DNA from: Candidatus Saccharimonadia bacterium
Lineage (GTDB): Bacteria > Patescibacteriota > Saccharimonadia > Saccharimonadales > Saccharimonadaceae
Length of the DNA: 12,734 bases
Reading direction: 5' to 3'
Assembly (NCBI GenBank): GCA_023257055.1
Contig: JALRDG010000003.1
Coordinates: forward strand, 1 to 12,734
The notes beneath the pieces were generated by a model that saw only the letters and a list, made by a program, of their open reading frames with translations, was not told where the DNA came from and searched no databases. Each line of letters starts with the position of its first letter. Position 1 is the stretch's first letter. Below are positions 6,562-12,734 of the stretch, one piece after another. The position numbers and the translations under genes were made by a program.

Positions 6562-8190
6562 TTACTTTATCGTGATTTCTAATGTTTCGCCTTCGCCTGG
6601 TACGACTGGGTTGTGTGGAGCAGTTTTGCCGTCTGCTGTCGGAATTTGTCGAGCCAACCAGCCGCGATCGTCTGTAATGTCGCCTTGACCAATAACTCGT
6701 ATAGTACCGAGCTCTCCGACCGTCTGAATATCAAGGCTTTCGCCTTCCTTCATATTCTTCTCAGCCTCTTCAGTAACTCGCGCCTCAGCCTGCTCTACAA
6801 GCTTTTCGCGAATTATATTAATGTACTCACCCGACAGTTCCTCTTCGCTCTCACTTTCCGGCTGCACGATTGCGTTGACTGCCGCCGTTAGTCCTTCGTA
6901 AGCGAGGTTCTCGTGTGTCGCGTCGTCATTCAAGCTTTCCTTCAGATTCTTGGCAACTTCTTTCATCAACTCGGGCGTATATTTGTCCTGTTCATCTGCT
7001 GGCTTATCTTTGTCGGCATTCGCAATCGTGTCAGTTAAGACCTTTTCGCCCTCCGACGTAATAGTATCTGTCAGATAAAATTCATCTTCTGGCTGCTCAA
7101 GGACGCTAATTTGCCCTTCTAACTTACCAAGATCCAATGTCACACGGTGTGTCTTCGTATCTTTATCGTATTCCTCGGTAACGGCAGCTTCCTGATCTGT
7201 GGCATACACATCGGCGTATAGTGTTGCGTCTTCAATTTGCACCTTACTTAGGTCGGCATGAGTATCTTCAGTTGCGGCACTAATTTCACGCTCCCCCGTT
7301 GCAGCATTCTCATTGTACGGCAAGTACATCTCAAGTGGTTCGCCGGTCGTCGGATCCTCTGCCGTGTAGTAATATACATCAACTGGCAAGCTGGCCGTTG
7401 CTAGTTCGAACGCGGTGTCGGATCGGCCCTTTTCGTCAAATCCTTGTCCGACAGCCGAGGCACTTGCAACTTCCTTGTCGCCGTACGTAGCTGCCGCCGT
7501 GACGCCACCTACCGCAGCCAGTGCCACGGCACTAATAATTGTCGCGCGTCGGCTCAGCGGCCACCTCAAGCGACCCTTCTGCTCAGGCTCATAAACTCGA
7601 CTACCAAGATGTACCGCTGGATTAGCTCCCCGTGAACTACCCTTCTCTTCTCTTCGAAGTGCGCGAAAACTTATCGTTTCCGTGTCGGGCGCTGGCTGCT
7701 CACGCAACACCGTGCCTCGACGTGGAGTAGCTGTTTCGCTAGTGGCGGCTGCCTGTCGTGCGTTTGCGGGCGCTCGACGCACAACTGGCTGAACGCCCGT
7801 GCCGTGATATTCACGAATTCGCCGAATACGCTCCTCTTCTTCCTGTTCGGCGCGCAATCGTTCTGCCTCGGCCGCTTCACGAGCTATTCGCTGACGCTCG
7901 TTATCTTCCTTCTGGCGCAAGATTTCACCACCCTTGCTCAGAACCTGGTCAGCAGCACGTATTTCGTTCTCCAACCGAGCCACTCGTGACTGGGCGGCAC
8001 GTAAGTCTTTTTCGAGCTCTGGTATATGCGTATTTACCAGCTCTGCTTGACTCTCGACCTTTTGGCTTTTTTCGCTGTCAATGTTCTCTAAGTGCTCACG
8101 AAGAGCATACATTGGCATACCAAACATTTCTTGCACTTGTTCTTCAGTTGTTTTTTCGTTTTGTGCAAAACGCTCGCGACCGTTTTCCAT
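6562..8190 (-). CDS. Bitopic coiled-coil membrane protein with a large extracellular domain
   Basis: This protein was not recognised. Its N-terminal part (about 215 residues) is cytoplasmic, with a long charged coiled coil at about 33-125 (ELEKDLRAAQSRVARLENEI, then Glu/Arg-rich repeats). A basic linker follows, holding GSRVYEPEQKGRLRWP at 196-211, a motif shared with the 178-residue neighbour. One membrane segment spans about 215-236 (RRATIISAVALAAVGGVTAAA), preceded by Arg-Arg, which fits N-in/C-out topology. About 300 acidic residues would lie outside, with VDVYYY, TLYADVYA and VTLDLGKLEGQISVL suggesting beta structure. There is no known catalytic motif and no cysteine. The start is strong: AAGGAG ends 5 bases before the ATG, inside the upstream gene's last codons, with 2 bp between stop and start, implying translational coupling. 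It may be the main scaffold of the cluster. Confidence 0.82.
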   Translation of the reverse strand: MENGRERFAQNEKTTEEQVQEMFGMPMYALREHLENIDSEKSQKVESQAELVNTHIPELEKDLRAAQSRVARLENEIRAADQVLSKGGEILRQKEDNERQRIAREAAEAERLRAEQEEEERIRRIREYHGTGVQPVVRRAPANARQAAATSETATPRRGTVLREQPAPDTETISFRALRREEKGSSRGANPAVHLGSRVYEPEQKGRLRWPLSRRATIISAVALAAVGGVTAAATYGDKEVASASAVGQGFDEKGRSDTAFELATASLPVDVYYYTAEDPTTGEPLEMYLPYNENAATGEREISAATEDTHADLSKVQIEDATLYADVYATDQEAAVTEEYDKDTKTHRVTLDLGKLEGQISVLEQPEDEFYLTDTITSEGEKVLTDTIANADKDKPADEQDKYTPELMKEVAKNLKESLNDDATHENLAYEGLTAAVNAIVQPESESEEELSGEYINIIREKLVEQAEARVTEEAEKNMKEGESLDIQTVGELGTIRVIGQGDITDDRGWLARQIPTADGKTAPHNPVVPGEGETLEITIK

Positions 8191-8192
8191 AT

Positions 8193-8729
8193 TTACTCCT
8201 TTTCACCTATCCAATTATCCACGACATCAACAACATGCTCGACTACTCCCACCTGCCTCGTACCATTCGTCACTTCGGACACTGTGTAACGGTCAACACT
8301 ATAGCTCACTCCTAATGTAGCTACGGTCATACCAGCAGCACATACACCAATCTTCACTGCTAAGTTCGGACGACGACGCACTCGTTCCGGCTGAGCTCTT
8401 TCATACACACTACTGCCTTGAGGAACAGCTGCTATTTTGCGACGTGGCCGCTCCGGCATTTCTTCTGAAATTTCTACAATCTGTTGCGGCTCATTTTGTC
8501 GTTCAGTATGTAGCATATCCTCAGCAGGAGTTGCTACATATGCCGACATCACGTCATTGTTATTTAACCCATCAATAACATATTTTGCTTTTACCCACTC
8601 CGGAACACCATCTTCAAGTGTAAACATTCCGTCCGGCGTTTCAACGATATGCACCGTTCTATCGGCCATCTCAAGTGGATATGGCTTGATAACGCTTTTT
8701 TCTCCGTATTGACGGGTGAATTCGCTCAT
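8193..8729 (-). CDS. Small bitopic membrane protein
   Basis: This 178-residue protein was not recognised. About 120 residues, probably cytoplasmic, precede a single membrane segment at about 123-143 (LAVKIGVCAAGMTVATLGVSY), which has a dense positive patch just before it (RVRRRP), so N-in/C-out. The outer tail is only about 35 residues. Residues 24-54 (TVHIVETPDGMFTLEDGVPEW) could form a small folded domain. GSSVYERAQPERVRRRP at 105-121 is the counterpart of a motif in the 542-residue protein downstream. Its ATG comes 1 bp after the stop of the preceding gene, with only a weak GGA ahead, so it probably depends on translational coupling. Its size and shape fit an adaptor between cytoplasmic and membrane parts of a complex; that is inference. 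Confidence 0.8.
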   Translation of the reverse strand: MSEFTRQYGEKSVIKPYPLEMADRTVHIVETPDGMFTLEDGVPEWVKAKYVIDGLNNNDVMSAYVATPAEDMLHTERQNEPQQIVEISEEMPERPRRKIAAVPQGSSVYERAQPERVRRRPNLAVKIGVCAAGMTVATLGVSYSVDRYTVSEVTNGTRQVGVVEHVVDVVDNWIGEKE

Positions 8730-8730
8730 A

Positions 8731-9747
8731 TTATTCCATTACCTCGCTTGAAGATATCGTGATATCTTCCGCTAGCTCGCACTCACCAACCTCGCCAGAC
8801 ATAATATTTACCTGGTCGCTTGCTTTCATCTTTACAAGATCGGATTGCAGTGTCTCGTTGAATGAATATTCAACTTTCGCATCGGGGTTTTCCGGCGTCT
8901 GTCCTCCGATATATACGTTCATGCTATAGTCTTCGATTTCAGGGAACATCGGCGCAATATCGTTCCGTTGCCCAGCAATAATATGTTCCTTGTATTTGTC
9001 TTCAATGGCAGGGGCGACAGTTGGTCCGCATTTTTTGGCGGCATCTACTTGAGCCTGCACGACAGCCATCTCAACCATTTTACTTTCGCGAGCATCTAAA
9101 ATATATCCAAGTGCGCCGGGCAGTACGGCGTCTTTGAGGCGTGTATTTTCAATGAGCGTATCTAAAATCCCTTCCGGAATCATACCGGCAGTACCGCTAA
9201 ACTTGTAATGGAACGTGCTATTTCCATCAGTATCTTTAGCTTCAAAATTCGCCTCGGTGTCAAGATAAATATCTTCTGCTGCGATATACGTGTCATATCG
9301 CCACTGACCCTCGGTATTATCGACGTCCGGCTTGCCGGTCGTGCGATCTTGGCAAAACTTCGCCGTCACCATAAGGTCAAGCTCCACCTGTCGTTTTCGA
9401 TCAGGCTTGTCTTTGTCCCATGCTACCTCAACCTTAGTGCCCGTTACTAGGACGTCATGTGAGGTCATACACATCTGACTCAGTTCGAGATCTATATTCT
9501 GTACTTCAAGCCGGCCTGGCTGAAGACCTACTGGAACACCCTCTTCGTTCACGCCAAACTGTTCTTTTATGTGCTCCGCGCTTGCATGTAATCCCACAAA
9601 CATACCCGGAACAAGCACCGCTACGGTTGCAGTTGCGCCAAGCCCTGCGTATGCCAGCCGGCTCTCGCGAAGTCGCTCGGTAAATCGAGGGCGTGTTTCG
9701 CCCCTAGAAAGATTCAACTGCTCATGTGAAGAATTTTTGCTCTGCAC
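8731..9747 (-). CDS. Membrane-anchored exported protein with four cysteines
   Basis: This 338-residue protein was not recognised. A short basic N-terminus (about 30 residues) is followed by a hydrophobic segment at about 32-54 (LAYAGLGATATVAVLVPGMF) ending in HASAE, which could be an uncleaved anchor or a signal-peptidase site. The remaining 280 or so residues are acidic and look mainly beta-stranded (VLVTGTKVEVAW, RQVELDLMVTAKF, YIAAEDIYLDTEANFE), with a helical stretch around 195-260. Four cysteines (93, 132, 240, 323) all lie on the predicted outside and could form two disulfides. The start is GTG at 9747, chosen because AGGAG lies 6 nt upstream. It leads a tight five-gene run (gaps of 1, 2, 11 and under 10 bp) and is preceded by a leader of about 200 nt with its own candidate promoter. 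Confidence 0.82.
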   Translation of the reverse strand: MQSKNSSHEQLNLSRGETRPRFTERLRESRLAYAGLGATATVAVLVPGMFVGLHASAEHIKEQFGVNEEGVPVGLQPGRLEVQNIDLELSQMCMTSHDVLVTGTKVEVAWDKDKPDRKRQVELDLMVTAKFCQDRTTGKPDVDNTEGQWRYDTYIAAEDIYLDTEANFEAKDTDGNSTFHYKFSGTAGMIPEGILDTLIENTRLKDAVLPGALGYILDARESKMVEMAVVQAQVDAAKKCGPTVAPAIEDKYKEHIIAGQRNDIAPMFPEIEDYSMNVYIGGQTPENPDAKVEYSFNETLQSDLVKMKASDQVNIMSGEVGECELAEDITISSSEVME

Positions 9748-9947
9748 CGCGTTCTCCTCTTAAAGGTGTCGACGTATCGCTGACACCCTCTTTACCATTG
9801 GCTGACCATTTGAGCACCGTAAAAAGCGCTACATATGGTGCTGATCGGCTTTTAATAACACTAGAATACCACATCTAGCAGGTAACGACTAGTCTATATG
9901 TGATAATTCTAACAGAAAATAGAAAAAATACATCACTTACTTAAAGA
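9748..9947 (-). promoter_or_regulatory. Intergenic leader with two hairpins ahead of the five-gene run
   Basis: This 200-nt gap has no convincing gene. Read on the minus strand, AGCACC/GGTGCT (9842-9837 with 9818-9813) forms a 6-bp stem around an 18-nt loop. Nearer the gene, GGTGTC/GACACC (9787-9782 with 9770-9765) forms a 6-bp stem with an 11-nt loop, ending 6 nt before the AGGAG ribosome site. No riboswitch class is recognised. There is no strong terminator for the upstream peptidase gene, so some read-through is possible. Confidence 0.4.
9863..9871 (-). promoter_or_regulatory. Candidate extended -10 promoter for the five-gene run
   Basis: TGG-TATTCT on the minus strand (9871-9863) fits an extended -10 element. 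The -35 position at 17 bp (TAGTCG) is poor, which is tolerated by extended -10 promoters. The start would be near 9856, giving a leader of about 110 nt containing both hairpins. The upstream gene of the cluster has a very similar element. Confidence 0.4.
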
Positions 9948-11639
9948 CTATTTGTACATAAATACTGCACCGAAGGAATTCGCTTGAATATGCTCGGCCT
10001 GATACTTCGTTTTATTGAACGTGTCGTTCGGATCAGAGTTCCAGGTTCCCTCTACGCGCGAGTACGGGTTATAGATTAAGAAGTTGCCGTCATGCGTAAC
10101 TGCCCTAACCATCAAGAAGTGTGCGCCAGCTTGACCGGTTGGCACATATGGGTCGACACTATCGCCAGCCAGCATTACTATGCCGCCCTGACGGATAACT
10201 TCGCGGATCTGATCGACGCTTGGCGCGTAACCAACCGTTTCCGCACGAACACCATATTCACCAGCCAATCGAACGTTTGTGTCAAATGACGTACCGAACC
10301 CAGAGAACTCCCCCCATGCATTAACCTTATCAAGCATTGTCTTTGGAGTAACATTCTCGTGTCCGCCCAGCAAACGCACCACTTCCGCCATGTTTGTTGG
10401 TCCGCAGCCCAGCCTGCAGAATGCCATGCCTGCGTTCGTCATGTCGTCTCCCCATTCACCCATACATTGGTCGAATCCGGCGAATTGATCTAGTGAATAC
10501 CCGTATGCGATTTGTGCGTCGACACCTTCACGACGCTGCTCTGGCGCACGAGGCTGCTCTTTGGGCGGTTTCGGTGCAGGCGGCTCAGGCCGTGGCTCTG
10601 CCGGAATAAATATCGGCTCCCTCGGCTCTTCTGGCGGAGCTGGCTGCACGGGCGGCTCGACTGGTTCTGGTGCAAGCGACGGCGGGAGGTCGAATCCAGG
10701 CAGTACGCCTGCGCCGTCTGGCTTTTCCGGTGTTCGTGCAGGATCGAGCTCAACCGCATCCTCTTCAGGTGGCGTCGGCGCCAAACTAGGAGCGACAGGC
10801 GCGTCAATGCCAGGCAGTACATTCGCAGGCTGCTCGGGAGCTTCCTCAGGAGCTTCTTCCGCCGGAGCTTCAGGTGTAGGTTGAGCCCGCTGTTCTGGCG
10901 CGACAGGCGCGAGAGACGGCGCAACAGGCGCGTCAATGCCGGGTAAGACTGATGATTCCGATGATGCAGGTATAACAGTCATGCCTTGCGGAGCTGCCGC
11001 CGCTGGCGTTACAAATGCGCTCAGTCCCGTAAATGCCACGGCTGCGCTTCCGATGACTACTTTCTTTGAAGGAATATACGATCGAGCGTGTTCATGTGTC
11101 GTGTTGATTTCAGACACTCGCCGTTCCTGCAGATCAAGGTCGTTCCTCGCAATTTCCACCACTCGCTCAACTACATCAGGTGCATTTGGCACACCAGTGT
11201 TAAGCGTTCGATCCTCGAACTTATCAATAATAGTACGCTTCAAAAGGTGTGGCTGAATATTTTTCTTAATGACACTCGTGCTCCACGGGTTTGCCGCCGC
11301 AACGTTCAGTTGTCCGAGCCGCATCGCAAGAATAACGTAATTATCCGCCACTTCCTGCAGGTCAAGATACTCTTCGTTAGCAAAAGATTTGCGCAATCCA
11401 GCATACCGCGCCTCTTCTTGCAGCACGACTGCTCGCTCTATCGCGTCCAGGATATAATCCGTCACTTCGCCAGGTGTACCTGAGACAGTCAGAATACTCT
11501 CATGTACTTTGGCATAATTATCGCCATCAGCAAAAGCTTCCTCAAGCTCTTGATAGATTTTGTCCAGATCATACCCATGCGAAGGTATACCATTCGCTTG
11601 TTCTACCTGATGTCGTCTCAGCAGTTCCATAGCACTCAC
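9948..11639 (-). CDS. Membrane-anchored C39-like cysteine peptidase
   Basis: Residues 1-190 are a helical, probably cytoplasmic domain that aligns with the start of the lysozyme protein in this cluster: DLDKIYQELEEAF near 24-36, EVADNYVILAMRLG near 96-109. One membrane segment (about 192-212, KKVVIGSAAVAFTGLSAFV) ends in AAAAP, a possible signal-peptidase site. A Pro-rich linker with three LPG repeats (232, 275, 313) follows. The C-terminal domain (about 375-563) resembles Peptidase_C39_2: CGPTNMAEVVRLLGG with likely nucleophile Cys412, AGAHFLMVRAV with His507, and NPYS with Asn524 as the third residue. It should cleave a peptide or peptidoglycan crosslink outside the membrane. Two more cysteines (392, 408) sit near the nucleophile. 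The start is uncertain: GTG 11639 has AGGA only 3 nt ahead, while ATG 11630 (three residues shorter) has it 12 nt ahead. No ABC transporter, as in bacteriocin C39 systems, is present. Confidence 0.83.
   Translation of the reverse strand: MSAMELLRRHQVEQANGIPSHGYDLDKIYQELEEAFADGDNYAKVHESILTVSGTPGEVTDYILDAIERAVVLQEEARYAGLRKSFANEEYLDLQEVADNYVILAMRLGQLNVAAANPWSTSVIKKNIQPHLLKRTIIDKFEDRTLNTGVPNAPDVVERVVEIARNDLDLQERRVSEINTTHEHARSYIPSKKVVIGSAAVAFTGLSAFVTPAAAAPQGMTVIPASSESSVLPGIDAPVAPSLAPVAPEQRAQPTPEAPAEEAPEEAPEQPANVLPGIDAPVAPSLAPTPPEEDAVELDPARTPEKPDGAGVLPGFDLPPSLAPEPVEPPVQPAPPEEPREPIFIPAEPRPEPPAPKPPKEQPRAPEQRREGVDAQIAYGYSLDQFAGFDQCMGEWGDDMTNAGMAFCRLGCGPTNMAEVVRLLGGHENVTPKTMLDKVNAWGEFSGFGTSFDTNVRLAGEYGVRAETVGYAPSVDQIREVIRQGGIVMLAGDSVDPYVPTGQAGAHFLMVRAVTHDGNFLIYNPYSRVEGTWNSDPNDTFNKTKYQAEHIQANSFGAVFMYK
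10665..10946 (-). repeat. Three LPG-type repeats in the paralogous linker
   Basis: Copies begin at nucleotides 10946 (LPGIDAPVAPSLAPV), 10817 (LPGIDAPVAPSLAPT) and 10703 (LPGFDLPPSLAPE). The first two are identical over 14 residues and nearly so in DNA, which suggests recent internal duplication. The third matches the third copy in the lysozyme protein, including its upstream DPxxTPE context and the downstream FIPA stretch. Confidence 0.85.
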
Positions 11640-11671
11640 TTATCCTATATCTAGCCAACTATTCTGCTGAT

Positions 11672-11700
11672 ATAGTACCACCAAAGCGAACAAAAAACAA
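11672..11700 (-). promoter_or_regulatory. Candidate promoter for the C39-like peptidase gene
   Basis: On the minus strand TTGTTT (11700-11695) is followed after 17 bp by TACTAT (11677-11672), which is preceded by TGG to make an extended -10 (GTGGTACTAT). Transcription would start near 11665, about 26 nt before the GTG start codon. Confidence 0.55.
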
Positions 11701-11734
11701 AACCTTTGTAATCTATATTACGGAAAAAGATTAC
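11695..11734 (-). terminator. Weak candidate terminator after trhO
   Basis: On the minus strand GTAATC (11734-11729) can pair with GATTAC (11713-11708); a competing smaller stem is GTAAT (11721-11717) with ATTAC (11712-11708). A T-rich run (TTTTGTTTTTTG) starts 5 nt later. The stems are AT-rich, so termination may be partial. The T-run overlaps the -35 of the next promoter. Confidence 0.35.
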
Positions 11735-11737
11735 CGA

Positions 11738-12655
11738 CTACGCGCCAGCTGCGGCACCAAGCTTTTTCGTATGTGCTTTTTGGCAACGCTCACTGTGAAA
11801 TAATTTGCTCGGATCTTGTTTGCAATGAAGGCAAATAAGCACTAAGTCATTGCATTCCGCATGTGCACAGTTTTCGAAATTATTTGTCGGGCCTGCACAG
11901 TGAACGCATTTGCCAATCGTCTTAGCGTGATCAGAAAAGTCTACCGTCATACGCTCATCAAACACGCGCAAGCTACCTTCCCATAGGCCATCGTCCCCAT
12001 AGGCTTCGCCGTATTTTACGATACCGCCATCAATCTGATAGACATCCGTAAAGCCACGCTTTTTCATCATAGCTGAAATGACTTCACAGCGGATACCGCC
12101 CGTGCAGTATGTAATAACTTTCTTATTCTTGATGTCGTCATACTTGTCACTTTCAAGCTCGTCGATAAAGTCACGTGACGTATTAGTATTTGGAACGATG
12201 GCGTTTTTAAATTTACCGATTTGCGCTTCGTGTGCGTTGCGGCCATCAAAGAATACGACGTCGTCGCCATATTTTTCGATCATCTCATGGACCTGGCGCG
12301 GCTTTAAATGCTGACCGCCACCAATAACGCCGTTCTCGTCGACAGCGAACTCGTCATCACTGTTCTTGAATCCGACCAGCTCACGGCGATGCTTAACACT
12401 CATACGAGGAAAATCTTCCCGCGACCCATCGCTCCACTTAAACACAATATCCTTAAAGGGCGCGTAGCTTTTCGTCGCCTTGACATACACCTTAAGGTCC
12501 TCCATTTCGCCGCCGACCGTGCCATTCAGTCCGTGCTGCGAGACAAGAATTCTCCCCTTAAGATTCAGGCTGTCGCAGAGAGTTTTTTGCCACAGCTTTA
12601 CCGCCTCTGGGTCAGAGAGTGGCGTAAATTTATAATAGAGTAGAATTTTTTGCAT
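11738..12655 (-). CDS. trhO: tRNA uridine(34) hydroxylase, rhodanese family (TrhO/YceA)
   Basis: TrhO enzymes hydroxylate uridine at tRNA position 34 using oxygen, the first step toward 5-(carboxy)methoxyuridine in the anticodon. The 305 residues have the family layout: an N-terminal alpha/beta domain (KILLYYKFTPL, LKGRILVSQHGLNGTVGG at about 32-49), a rhodanese domain at about 120-220 with the active-site loop CTGGIRCE (Cys184), FFDGRN and YQIDGGIVKYGE, and a Cys-rich C-terminal part (Cys250, 253, 263, 268, 275, 278, 291) typical of the family and probably metal-binding or structural. Length fits the short bacterial form. ATG 12655 begins at the conserved start of the family; no Shine-Dalgarno is visible and a TATAAT lies only 9 nt upstream. 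It is not obviously linked to the envelope cluster, which begins 98 bp further on with its own promoter. Confidence 0.95.
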   Translation of the reverse strand: MQKILLYYKFTPLSDPEAVKLWQKTLCDSLNLKGRILVSQHGLNGTVGGEMEDLKVYVKATKSYAPFKDIVFKWSDGSREDFPRMSVKHRRELVGFKNSDDEFAVDENGVIGGGQHLKPRQVHEMIEKYGDDVVFFDGRNAHEAQIGKFKNAIVPNTNTSRDFIDELESDKYDDIKNKKVITYCTGGIRCEVISAMMKKRGFTDVYQIDGGIVKYGEAYGDDGLWEGSLRVFDERMTVDFSDHAKTIGKCVHCAGPTNNFENCAHAECNDLVLICLHCKQDPSKLFHSERCQKAHTKKLGAAAGA

Positions 12656-12663
12656 CGTTATCT

Positions 12664-12692
12664 ATTATACTATATAATTTATCTACTACTAT
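12664..12692 (-). promoter_or_regulatory. Candidate trhO promoter, leaderless or nearly so
   Basis: A perfect TATAAT on the minus strand (12669-12664) lies 8 nt before the ATG at 12655. The -35 position at 17 bp reads ATAGTA, a poor match. If it is used, the mRNA starts at or within two bases of the start codon, which agrees with the lack of a ribosome-binding site. Confidence 0.45.
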
Positions 12693-12708
12693 GATCGGAT
12701 AGCCGATC
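12693..12708. other. 6-bp perfect inverted repeat with 4-base loop
   Basis: GATCGG-ATAG-CCGATC lies just upstream of the trhO promoter. No T-run follows on either strand within the window, so it is more likely an operator-like palindrome or the stem of a gene outside the window than a standard terminator. Confidence 0.35.
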
Positions 12709-12734
12709 CTCTTGCTACGCCATGTTCTACTGAA

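Noticed and set aside
7758..8315. A 185-codon plus-strand frame over the coiled-coil protein
   Set aside because: It crosses two well-supported minus-strand genes with strong ribosome sites and has no protein-like features of its own.
10512..10946. Long open frames on both strands over the Pro-rich linker of the C39-like protein
   Set aside because: Low-complexity Pro/Ala/Glu coding gives Arg- or Gly/Ser-rich shadow frames; none has a start signal or a plausible product.
4937..10946. LPG repeats as sortase (LPxTG) sorting signals
   Set aside because: There is no Thr-Gly at the right positions, no C-terminal hydrophobic tail, and the repeats are internal.
10665..10946. Short DNA repeats as a CRISPR or tandem array
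   Set aside because: They are in-frame protein repeats with unequal, coding spacers.
9948..11639. Bacteriocin export system
   Set aside because: The C39-like domain stands on a membrane stalk; no ABC transporter domain and no double-glycine leader peptide gene were found.

Overview
The window looks like chromosome of a Patescibacteria/CPR bacterium, most likely Candidatus Saccharibacteria (TM7). The reasons are a strongly shortened, cysteine-free UvrC, a cluster of large membrane-anchored proteins carrying phage-tail-lysozyme and C39-like domains, AxA-type export signals with no lipoprotein signals, and mid-range GC by eye. TGA is used as a stop (uvrC and the ParA-like gene), so the recoded Gracilibacteria/Absconditabacteria (TGA = Gly) are excluded. 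The assignment rests on family knowledge, not on a marker gene.

Layout. 1-670 (-): N-terminal part of an Xaa-Pro aminopeptidase, cut by the window edge, 13 bp downstream of uvrC. 684-2177 (-): uvrC. 2178-2328: divergent promoter region with a perfect 16-bp inverted repeat at the predicted start of the rightward transcript. 2329-3600 (+): a single ParA/MinD-like ATPase, the only plus-strand gene, with strongly biased codons and a strong terminator (3646-3680). 3704-11639 (-): a six-gene envelope cluster read leftwards. 11738-12655 (-): trhO, a tRNA U34 hydroxylase/rhodanese. The far right holds the trhO promoter and a hairpin.

The envelope cluster is the point of interest. Its first gene (9948-11639) and last gene (3704-5995) encode proteins on the same chassis: a cytoplasmic alpha-helical domain of about 190 residues, one membrane segment followed by an Ala-rich AxA stretch, and a Pro-rich linker with three LPG-type repeats in the same order. 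The C-terminal enzymes differ: a C39-like cysteine peptidase in one, and a phage-tail-lysozyme muramidase plus a degenerate second copy in the other. Between them, nearly without gaps, lie four unrecognised genes: a membrane-anchored protein with four extracellular cysteines, a small bitopic protein, a coiled-coil bitopic protein, and a soluble coiled-coil protein. Two of the bitopic proteins share a cytoplasmic motif (GSxVYExxQxxRxR) just before the membrane. I infer a multiprotein machine with cytoplasmic coiled-coil parts that holds or releases two wall- or peptide-cleaving enzymes outside the membrane, perhaps for wall remodelling, a secretion channel or contact with a host cell. The substrate and the complex itself are not shown by the sequence.

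Promoter-like sequences suggest two related extended -10 promoters for the envelope cluster, a near-consensus promoter for the ParA-like gene, and very short or absent leaders for uvrC and trhO. No tRNA, rRNA, CRISPR array, insertion sequence or attachment site was seen. No gene-free stretch exceeds 300 bases; the longest (9748-9947) is described below.
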